A stretch of DNA of 22,688 nucleotides from JAJDNH01 sp964552395. Lineage in GTDB: Bacteria; Acidobacteriota; Thermoanaerobaculia; Thermoanaerobaculales; Sulfomarinibacteraceae. Each line of letters opens with the position of its first letter. Positions within the stretch are counted from its first letter, which is position 1. A model generated the notes under the pieces. It ran no database searches, was not told where the DNA came from, and saw nothing but the letters and a program-made list of their open reading frames with translations. Shown here in pieces: positions 7,563 through 15,288 of this stretch. The translations under genes were made by a program, and so were the position numbers. The stretch lies in assembly GCA_964552395.1 (NCBI GenBank), contig CAZKGM010000048.1, forward strand, positions 1 to 22,688, written 5' to 3'.

Positions 7563-7847
7563 GAAGTCAGTAGGAAGTCAGAAGGTGAGAACGTAAGAAA
7601 GGTAGGAAGATCCCCCACCCACCCGGCGGGCGAGACGCCCGCCGCTACAACTGGGGTGGGTCCCTGCTCTTGATCGTGGGGCCAGGCGTCTCGCCTGCCC
7701 GAGTGGGGGTCGACTGCTCCAACCAGATCAGTAACTCCGGCCGTCCCCCGGTGTCATCCTGAGGAGGGAGTCCGCGACCGACGAAGGATCTGGGCGGGTG
7801 GGCGGGGCTTCCTCACCTGCTCAGCTCCTCACTTCCCCACTTCCCCC
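7563..7847. repeat. Intergenic repeat cluster: 8-mer arrays, GGCGAGACGCC hairpins, TCATCCTGAG/GAAGGATCT element
   Basis: There is no gene here. Three things are visible. First, two degenerate 8-bp arrays: 7563-7605 (GAAGTCAG, AAGGTGAG, AACGTAAG, AAAGGTAG) and 7808-7847 (CTTCCTCA, CCTGCTCA, GCTCCTCA, CTTCCCCA and one more). Second, two facing hairpins with the core GGCGAGACGCC: 7625-7643 (arms GGCGGGC/GCCCGCC) and 7683-7697 (arms CAGGCG/CGCCTG), in opposite orientation. Third, TGTCATCCTGAGG at 7752 and CGAAGGATCT ending at 7791, which bracket an imperfect inverted repeat of a kind I have seen in intergenic DNA of many unrelated bacteria. None has a clear function. Confidence 0.6.
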
Positions 7848-7876
7848 TTGCACATTCCCGCGGTTTGATAGAAAAT
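7848..7876 (+). promoter_or_regulatory. Probable promoter of acyl-CoA dehydrogenase gene
   Basis: TTGCAC (7848-7853) lies 17 bp from GAAAAT (7871-7876). This is an acceptable -35 and a moderate -10, in a short AT-rich patch that stands out from the GC-rich surroundings. Its -10 is overlapped by the operator at 7875-7894. Confidence 0.5.
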
Positions 7877-7894
7877 GAATGAGTGTTCATTCAT
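7875..7894. promoter_or_regulatory. FadR-type (TetR-family fatty-acid regulator) operator
   Basis: This is a perfect inverted repeat around a 4-bp centre: TGAATGA, GTGT, TCATTCA (core 7876-7893), extended by one more base pair on each side. From memory, the consensus for the Bacillus/Thermus TetR-type FadR repressor is TGAATGA-N4-TCATTCA, with the same arms and spacing. The site overlaps the presumed -10 and start of the acyl-CoA dehydrogenase promoter, which fits repression relieved by long-chain acyl-CoA. No gene for such a regulator is in the window; the TetR at 487-1131 has a different palindrome. Confidence 0.82.
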
Positions 7895-7959
7895 GATGAT
7901 GGCTCGGCGTGCCCGCACTCCCACCCCGGGGAGACGGGACCAAGCGAAGGAGGTTTGTC

Positions 7960-9801
<1,842 letters not shown>

Positions 9802-9830
9802 GGGAACTCCCGACCGCCCGACCGGTGAGG

Positions 9831-9857
9831 GAGTGACGAAGTGACGGAGTGACGAAG
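9831..9857. repeat. 8-bp tandem array after acyl-CoA dehydrogenase gene
   Basis: GAGTGACG (9831), AAGTGACG (9839) and GAGTGACG (9847) are three 8-bp units ending against the GC-rich box that forms the terminator. Read on the minus strand they are the CGTCACTC/CGTCACTT type also seen at 18085-18124. Confidence 0.75.
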
Positions 9858-9895
9858 ACCCCCACCCGCCCGGGGAGGCGGGTGGGGGTTCTTTG
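9858..9895 (+). terminator. Hairpin terminator of acyl-CoA dehydrogenase gene
   Basis: A 13-bp perfect stem (9858-9870 with 9877-9889, arm ACCCCCACCCGCC) and a 6-nt loop are followed by TCTTTG. The uridine tract is weak, but the stem is very stable and lies 57 bp after the stop codon. It is built from the same GC-rich box that occurs beside the 8-mer arrays elsewhere in the window. Confidence 0.65.
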
Positions 9896-10211
9896 CTGCG
9901 GCCTGCACGCGGCCGGGAGCAACTTCCGTATGCGGGTGGTTCAGCGCCCGCCCCCGGCGCCGTTGGGTGAACTCGGTGAGACAACGACTGGGCGGAGCAG
10001 CCCCCCTTGACGTTCTTCGCCAGCCCTAGCGGCTCGTGAACGACGTTGAGAAAAACATCAAGGACGGCACGCCCGTTTGAGTGTCCCCTTCTCGGAACCC
10101 TCTCGCCCGCGTTCTACGAGCGTCCCGGAGATCCCCTTCTGCAACGCTAGCCACCTGCTCACTTCCCGGGCGGGCTGGGGAACTTAATTACTTAATAACT
10201 TAGTGACTTAA
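9896..10211. repeat. Non-coding spacer with second copy of the 48-bp-period repeat and an 8-mer array
   Basis: No gene is visible. On the minus strand, 10085-10141 matches 87-144 at roughly 75-80 percent over 57 bp, sharing AGAACG, GGGCG, ATCTCCGGG and GAGAAGGGG. The spacing between CAGAAGGGG and GAGAAGGGG is again 48 bp. At 10165-10180 is the box CCCGGGCGGGCTGGGG. It is followed by four 8-bp units AACTTAAT, TACTTAAT, AACTTAGT, GACTTAAT (10181-10212), the last of which runs into the stop codon of the MFS gene. Confidence 0.6.
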
Positions 10212-11414
10212 TCACTGTGCAGCCGGGTGGATCGTGGGGTCGATCCCCTTCAGACGCGCGAGCACGATGAACGAGACCACGCAGGCGAGGAGCATGAACA
10301 GCGACCCGGTGCGGTAGGGCCAGGCGACGCCGAGCGTCCCGTAGACCATCTCGGCCCAGAACGGCCCGCCGATGCGGCCGAGGCTCGACATCGACTGGTA
10401 GATGCCCATGACGCCACCGACCTCGTCCGCGGCGACCAGCTTGGAGGTCAGGGAGGACAGGGCCGGCGACGCGAGCCCCTGACCCACCGCGAGCACCGCG
10501 AGCGAGACCATGACCAGCCCGAGGCTACCGAGGTACGGCAGGAAGCCAAGCCCGAGGAAGCCCAGGAAGGTCCCCGCCGTGACCAGGCGCGCCTCGCCGA
10601 AGCGCTTGGCCAGGCGGCCGGCCAGGCCGCCCTGGACGAGCGCTGCGAGCACGCCCGCGTAGACGAACAGGAAGCTGATCTGGCTCTTCGTCAGCTCGAA
10701 CTTGAGCTGCACGAACTGCGCGAACGTGGTCTCGAAGTTCGAGAAGGCAAAGATGATGAACAGCACCATGACCAGGCACAGGCCGAGGAAGGGATGGGCC
10801 ATGGCCCTGGCGAGGCTGCGCAGGTCGAGACGCCGGCGCCGCGCCTCGATCCCGGCGTTCGGGTCGAGCGTCTCCGGCAACACGGTGAGCACCAGAACGG
10901 CGGCAACCAGCGAGGTCACTGCCGCCGCGACGCCGGGCAGCCAGTGCGCGATGCTGACCAGCAGACCGCCGATCGCAGGGCCGAGGATGAAGCCGAGCCC
11001 GAAGGCGGCGCCGATCGCGCCCATGCCCTTGGCTCGGTCCTCGGGGCCCGTGATGTCGGCGATCACCGCCTGCGCGGTGGAGATGTTGGCGCCCGAGATG
11101 CCGTCCACGATGCGGGAGGCGAACAGCATTCCCAGGGAGCCCGCGAACCCGAACAGAACGTAGCCGACGGCCGAGCCGACGAGGGAGACCAGGAGCACGG
11201 GGCGCCGGCCGTAGCGGTCGGACAGGCGTCCCAGCACCGGCGCGAAGACGAACTGCATCAGCGAGAAGGACGCCATCAGGAGCCCGAACGCGAACGGAGA
11301 GGGGCCGAACTCCTCGGCGTACAGCGGCAGGATCGGGATGATGATTCCGAACCCGATGAGATCGATGAAGACGATCAGGAACAGTGTCCCGATCTTGGCG
11401 CGGTGCTCTTTCAA
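10212..11414 (-). CDS. MFS transporter, TetA-like DHA1 drug:H+ antiporter family
   Basis: This 400-residue inner-membrane protein has about 12 predicted helices, the standard length of 12-helix drug antiporters. Helix 1 contains FIDLIGFGIIIPILPLY with Asp18, typical of TetA relatives. The cytoplasmic loop 2-3 motif A is GRLSDRYGRRP (62-72). Arg101 starts helix 4 (RIVDGISGAN). Helix 5 carries the antiporter motif C, AFGLGFILGPAIGG (about 137-150). The start is TTG at 11414, preceded by GGAGG seven bases away. It follows the membrane-anchored Cache-like gene on the same strand after 90 bp and may be cotranscribed with it. The substrate is unknown; tetracycline resistance should not be assumed from family membership. 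Confidence 0.9.
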   Translation of the reverse strand: MKEHRAKIGTLFLIVFIDLIGFGIIIPILPLYAEEFGPSPFAFGLLMASFSLMQFVFAPVLGRLSDRYGRRPVLLVSLVGSAVGYVLFGFAGSLGMLFASRIVDGISGANISTAQAVIADITGPEDRAKGMGAIGAAFGLGFILGPAIGGLLVSIAHWLPGVAAAVTSLVAAVLVLTVLPETLDPNAGIEARRRRLDLRSLARAMAHPFLGLCLVMVLFIIFAFSNFETTFAQFVQLKFELTKSQISFLFVYAGVLAALVQGGLAGRLAKRFGEARLVTAGTFLGFLGLGFLPYLGSLGLVMVSLAVLAVGQGLASPALSSLTSKLVAADEVGGVMGIYQSMSSLGRIGGPFWAEMVYGTLGVAWPYRTGSLFMLLACVVSFIVLARLKGIDPTIHPAAQ

Positions 11415-11504
11415 GGGCTCACCTCCGAAGCCGGGCTCGTCTCAGGTTGCACACCAGTGCCGAGGCCCGACCAAACAACCACAGGCGCCCTGGGGAGAAT
11501 TCCG

Positions 11505-12035
11505 CTAGTCGGCCGTGCCGCCCGCCGCGACAGCCGAGATGTCGGCGAACACACGCAGGGTCGCCAGGCGCTGACCGCCGGAGAAGACCGGTGCGTCGAC
11601 CTCGATCTGGCCCGGCCGCGGCGCCTCGGGGGCGCTGGTGGTCCGGTCGACGGCGAGCGCGCGTTTGGTCGCTGGATCGTCCATGGTCTGCCCGCGGTAT
11701 CGCATGTTGGTGGCGGCGAGGACCCGTCCGTCCGGAGCGAGGACGATGATCCCGGTCAGCCGGTGCCCCTGCACGATCGCCCCGAGGTCGGCGTCGATCG
11801 CCGCGTACTCCTGGCGGGCGATGTCGCCGGCCAGCGTCACGGCGAGCGCCCCGGCAGCGTCCTCGGTCAGCTCCTGGGTCATGGCGAGGCAGTGTGTGCG
11901 CGCCTCGGTGAGCTGCGTGTTCGTCTCGGCGGTGAGCCGCTCGACATCCTGCGCGTGGCGGTGTTGGAGCCAGAGGTAGCCGCCGCCGGCCGCCGCCAGC
12001 ACGAGGACCAGAGCAACTGCGAGAAACTGTTTCAT
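11505..12035 (-). CDS. Membrane-anchored single-Cache-like sensor domain protein, no output domain
   Basis: This 176-residue protein has one N-terminal membrane helix (about 3-23) and a short helical linker (26-60). After that comes a domain with the pattern of extracytoplasmic Cache/PAS-like sensors: LTGIIVLAPDGRVLAATNMRY (94-113), then IEVDAPVFSGGQRLATLRVFADI (144-166). Such domains are normally the periplasmic part of chemoreceptors or histidine kinases, but here the protein ends with the domain, so no kinase, methyl-accepting or cyclase output follows. The start is firm: AGGAGG lies five bases before the ATG, and a promoter is visible at 12060-12087. A larger open frame in another phase over the same DNA (11419-12087) is a shadow. 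It precedes an MFS transporter on the same strand. The domain assignment is by pattern only. Confidence 0.7.
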   Translation of the reverse strand: MKQFLAVALVLVLAAAGGGYLWLQHRHAQDVERLTAETNTQLTEARTHCLAMTQELTEDAAGALAVTLAGDIARQEYAAIDADLGAIVQGHRLTGIIVLAPDGRVLAATNMRYRGQTMDDPATKRALAVDRTTSAPEAPRPGQIEVDAPVFSGGQRLATLRVFADISAVAAGGTAD

Positions 12036-12059
12036 GGCAACCTCCTGAGAAAGTGTAGC

Positions 12060-12087
12060 AGTATCGGAGACGACGATGCACTCTCAA
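12060..12087 (-). promoter_or_regulatory. Probable promoter of the Cache-like protein gene
   Basis: On the minus strand TTGAGA (12087-12082) lies 16 bp from GATACT (12065-12060), about 25 bp upstream of the start codon. Spacing and hexamers are acceptable for sigma70, and the AT content is higher than the surroundings. Confidence 0.55.
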
Positions 12088-12337
12088 CCAGGTTGCCGAT
12101 CAGAGTGAATCAACCGCCTCGCGGCGACCGCCAGAGCCCGCGCGAGCCGCCAGCAATTCGCTGCGCGAATCGCTATGAACGGAAAGCCACATGAAACCGA
12201 ACCTGCTGTGGGGCGCGTCCCGCCCGCATTCTTCGGGTGGGTGGGGGTCCCCTTACTCCTCACGCCTCCCTCTTCACCCGCTTGGGTGGGAGGGAGAGCC
12301 CTCCTCACCTTCTCACTTCCGGGCGGGTGGGCGGGGG
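12088..12337. repeat. Non-coding spacer with GC-rich boxes and short 8-mer units
   Basis: There is no gene in this spacer. It holds a small hairpin (ATTCGC/GCGAAT, 12156-12170). Two boxes of the GGGTGGGTGGGG/GGGCGGGTGGGCGGGGG type (about 12235-12248 and 12320-12336) flank 8-bp units such as CCTCCTCA and CCTTCTCA (12300-12315). The second box lies right after the stop of the cytochrome gene on the minus strand and may help end its transcript, but no U-tract is seen. Confidence 0.5.
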
Positions 12338-12739
12338 CTACGGCTTGGCCCCGGTCTGGATCCAGTCTTTGATCAGCTCCATCTCGTCCGCCGGCAGCTT
12401 CTTCGAGCCGAACAGGGTGCGCGGCATGCCCTTGCCCTTGCTCGCGGTGTGGGTGAGCTTCTTCCACAAGTACGAGCCGTCCGGGTCGCCGGCCTTGACC
12501 AGCGGCATGTCGGTCACCTGCACGCTCATGCGGGTCGTGAGGTTGGCGTAGCCCACTCCCTTGTCGAGGACCAGCCCCGCCTTATGCTTCTTGGCGCTGT
12601 GGCAGCCGAGGCACCGCTTGGCGATCACCGGCTCGACGTTGTTCGCATAGGAGGGCGTCGCCGGCTCGGAGCTCGACGACACCGCGCAAGCGGCGACAAA
12701 AGGTAGAATCAGGGCACTTGCAATGAGTATGTGTTTCAA
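12338..12739 (-). CDS. Monoheme cytochrome c-type lipoprotein
   Basis: This small exported protein is 133 residues from TTG 12739. That start is chosen because GGGAGG lies eight bases before it and the resulting N-terminus is a clean lipoprotein signal (KHILIASALILPFVAAC, lipid cysteine 18). An in-frame ATG at 12784 would add 15 residues ahead of the signal and is less likely. The heme site is CLGCH (43-47), preceded by SYANNVEPVIAKRC, the usual opening of planctomycete-type/PSCyt1-like cytochrome c domains. Met105 in GKGMPR is the likely axial ligand. The rest (LPADEMELIKDWIQTGA) is the typical terminal helix. It lies 49 bp downstream of the beta-helix protein gene on the same strand, so the two may be one transcript. 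Its redox partner is unknown. Confidence 0.85.
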   Translation of the reverse strand: MKHILIASALILPFVAACAVSSSSEPATPSYANNVEPVIAKRCLGCHSAKKHKAGLVLDKGVGYANLTTRMSVQVTDMPLVKAGDPDGSYLWKKLTHTASKGKGMPRTLFGSKKLPADEMELIKDWIQTGAKP

Positions 12740-12788
12740 GTTCTGTTCCTCCCTGGCTCCAAACAGCGGTCCCGAGCGGGCCATTCCC

Positions 12789-15155
12789 TCACCGAGCGAC
12801 CAGCGGCACGGTGGCCGGGTCGTCCGAGCCGTCGACGATGAACAGGGTGGCGGCCACCCGGCCCGTGCCTTGCGTGACAGTTACCTCGACCTGGCCCTCG
12901 GCCAGCACCGACAGGGCGCCGAGCTCCTTGGCCACGTCGTTCACCTGCGTGTTCCCGTAGGGCTGCAGCTGGTAGGTGCGCGAGCCGAGCTGTGTCCCAT
13001 CGCGGTCGAGCAGGCGGACACGGACCCCGGCTGCTTCGCCCCACACCTCGTTGAGGGCGAGGTTGGAGCGAGCGCCGCTGCCGGCGATGACACCGCCGGC
13101 GAGCAGCCTCAGACCGTCGCTCGCCGAGATCACGGTACCCTGGGCGACCGGCGGGCAACCCTGCCCGTACGAGCCGCCACCCGCCGCCGCCGTGAAGGTG
13201 CGGGTGGCCACGATGAGGTCCGTCGAGGCCACCTCCAGGGAACCCGCCCCCGACAGCCGGAACAGCAATGCCACGACATCGGTGTACGTGCGGCAGGCGC
13301 CGGCCGGGACCGTGACCTCGGCCTCGGCGTAGCCGATCAGGCCATGGGCCTCCCTGGCCGTGAAGTACAGCTTCGTCGTGATGGCTACCGTCGTCGGGTT
13401 TGCCAGCGTGAGGTCGGTGGTCCAGTACGACACCCCCTTGCCTTTGAGGTGCGCGACCTGCGGGATGACCTGTCCGTCGCTGTGCAGCGGGCGTCCCGAG
13501 CTCACCGGGCCGACGGTGATCGTGCCCGTGGCCGTGCAACTGACAGCGTCCGCACTCGCCGCGAGCGACCAGTCGTACGATCCAGTTGTCATGTATGTGT
13601 GGCCCGGGCTCTGCAGCGTGCTTTGACCACCATCCCCGAACGTCCACGCGTATGTCAGTGGCTGACCGCAGCCCGCGACCGTCACCGCGGCGGTGAATGC
13701 CACCAGCGAGCCCGCGGCCGCGGTCGCCGGCACCGTTGCCTGGCAGGTCAACGTGCACTGCGAGGCCGGCGCGTACTCGTACGCCCCGAGGTCCGGCGTC
13801 GCGTCGCGGGGCGCACCGTCGAGGTCGTCCGCCGGCGCGTCCACAGGAGTCCCGGCATCGATGGCCGGGCTGTCGCTGCGCAGGTGGTAGTTGCCGTCGC
13901 TCCCCCAGGCCGGCGCGATGAACAGCGGTTCGGCCGACACGTTGGCGCCGCCGAGACCCGAGATGTTCGCCGCCGTGTACTCGGTGCTACCGTGGATCAG
14001 GATCGTGGTGTTCTGAGGCAGGTAGAACAGGTTGTGGTCGGCGGTCAGGGAAACCGTGTCGCGGAGCCAGATCGGGCAGTCCTGGCCGGCGCCGCGGAAG
14101 ATGGAGTTCCTGATCGTCAGGCTGATGCTGGTGGCGTCGTCGTACTGCACGTACATCATGTAGTTCTGCCCCAGCGTGTCGTCGACCGTCACGTTGACGA
14201 GCTCGAATGAGGCGCCGGCCTCGGTGGTGTCGATGACGACCGCCGCCCACGGTGTCGGCGTGCCGTCGCCGTCGCCGCGCCCGTAGATCAGCGTGCTCTC
14301 GACCCGGCTGCCGCCGCCCCACAGCTTGACCCCATCGCAGCTGTTGTTGGCGACCATGCTGCGCCGAATAGTGGTATTCGAAGCCTTGGAGTCGAGGCCG
14401 TCGCCGTAGTTGTGCTCGGCCGTCGTGTCCTCGATCAGGATCGGGCCGACCGAGGTCTCGCAGCCGAAACCGTCGGGCCGGTCGTAGGGACGGTTGGAGC
14501 CGTCCCCGCCCTGGTAATAGTGGCCGGAGTACGACAGCGAGCTGTCGCTGATCACGAGGTTGCGCAGACCCCCCTGCTCGCCCGCCGGACCGCCGACCGC
14601 GCCGAAGCCGCAGTGCTCGAAGCGGGAGTTGAGCACCTGCAGGTCGTCGACGTCCTGGGCGTCGAGGCCGAACTCGTCGAGGTGGTGGACATAGAGGTCG
14701 GCGAGCACGATGTGGCTCGAGGGCGCGCCGGTGATGTTGATGCCATCGCGGAAGTAGAGCGCCTGCCCGCTGGCCTGGTCGTCGTGGGTGATCTCCAGGT
14801 TCTCGACGCGAACATAGGATGCGCCGTCGAGGATCACCGCCGCGTAGAGGTCGTCCCGGCCGGCCAGCAGCGGCCGGTTGCCGCTCTCGCCGCGGATCGT
14901 CACCCAGGCGCCGGAGGAGCCCGAGGCCGGCCTGATGATGTCCTCGTCGAAGTCCGAGAGGGTGTAGCGCCCGCCGAGGATGATCAGCGTGTCGCCGGGC
15001 TGCAGCCGGCTCGCGCCGTAGGCCGGGTCTGCCCACGGCAGGGCGCTGGTCCCGGCGTTGGAGTTGCTGCCGTCAGGCCCAACGTAGTAGGTCGTCGCTC
15101 CCGCTCCCGCCGCCACCAGCAGCAGGAGCAGCGCCACCGCCGTCGTCGCTCGCAT
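12789..15155 (-). CDS. Secreted parallel beta-helix protein with PKD domain and conserved C-terminal module
   Basis: This is a 788-residue exported protein. Of two adjacent ATG codons, the second (15155) is chosen, as GGGAGG is then five bases away instead of two. The signal peptide is MRATTAVALLLLLVAAGAGA. Residues 21-460 look like a right-handed parallel beta-helix: a DUF1565-like opening TTYYVGPDGSNSNAG, then repeated short strands (YVRVENLEIT, HIVLADLYVH, DLQVLNSRFEHC, TTIRRSMVANNSCDGVKLW), ending HLRSDSPAIDAGTPVDAP and DLGAYEYAP, the common close of such helices. About 465-548 is a PKD domain (YAWTFGDGGQSTLQSPGHTY). From about 560 to the end is a beta-rich module with HLKGKGVSYWTTDLTLANP, probably a cell-surface or polymer-binding unit. 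A polysaccharide lyase/hydrolase or adhesion role is possible; no catalytic residues are identified. Confidence 0.85.
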   Translation of the reverse strand: MRATTAVALLLLLVAAGAGATTYYVGPDGSNSNAGTSALPWADPAYGASRLQPGDTLIILGGRYTLSDFDEDIIRPASGSSGAWVTIRGESGNRPLLAGRDDLYAAVILDGASYVRVENLEITHDDQASGQALYFRDGINITGAPSSHIVLADLYVHHLDEFGLDAQDVDDLQVLNSRFEHCGFGAVGGPAGEQGGLRNLVISDSSLSYSGHYYQGGDGSNRPYDRPDGFGCETSVGPILIEDTTAEHNYGDGLDSKASNTTIRRSMVANNSCDGVKLWGGGSRVESTLIYGRGDGDGTPTPWAAVVIDTTEAGASFELVNVTVDDTLGQNYMMYVQYDDATSISLTIRNSIFRGAGQDCPIWLRDTVSLTADHNLFYLPQNTTILIHGSTEYTAANISGLGGANVSAEPLFIAPAWGSDGNYHLRSDSPAIDAGTPVDAPADDLDGAPRDATPDLGAYEYAPASQCTLTCQATVPATAAAGSLVAFTAAVTVAGCGQPLTYAWTFGDGGQSTLQSPGHTYMTTGSYDWSLAASADAVSCTATGTITVGPVSSGRPLHSDGQVIPQVAHLKGKGVSYWTTDLTLANPTTVAITTKLYFTAREAHGLIGYAEAEVTVPAGACRTYTDVVALLFRLSGAGSLEVASTDLIVATRTFTAAAGGGSYGQGCPPVAQGTVISASDGLRLLAGGVIAGSGARSNLALNEVWGEAAGVRVRLLDRDGTQLGSRTYQLQPYGNTQVNDVAKELGALSVLAEGQVEVTVTQGTGRVAATLFIVDGSDDPATVPLVAR

Positions 15156-15257
15156 CATGACCTCCCTCTCGGTGAGGCGTCCGGCCCGCCAGCGAAGGCA
15201 CGGCCCGCGACAGACGAGCCTCTGTCTTCCGAACTGTTTCTCTTCCTGCGATTGTAG

Positions 15258-15274
15258 CGCGTACACTGTGCGCG
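15258..15274. promoter_or_regulatory. 17-bp near-palindrome, possible operator at the decarboxylase promoter
   Basis: CGCGTACACTGTGCGCG is symmetric about its central C except for one base pair (T opposite G). It contains a possible -10 hexamer TACACT (15262-15267) and lies 14 bp before the decarboxylase start, in the 133-bp divergent spacer shared with the beta-helix gene. It could be a repressor site for the decarboxylase operon. A good -35 is not evident, so this is only a candidate. Confidence 0.4.
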
Positions 15275-15288
15275 GCAGGGAGGCGGTC

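Noticed and set aside
11419..12087. 222-codon minus-strand open frame over the Cache-like gene
   Set aside because: The 11505-12035 frame has the correct ribosome site, a membrane anchor and a sensor-like domain; this one is arginine-rich noise.
10227..12194. 655-codon open frame on the plus strand
   Set aside because: It is antisense to the well-supported MFS and Cache-like genes. Its translation is low-complexity, highly charged (E, D, Q, R, H) and has no family pattern; it is a shadow caused by high GC content.
12723..14210. 495-codon plus-strand open frame
   Set aside because: It is antisense to the beta-helix protein gene, arginine/valine-rich, with no recognisable domain.
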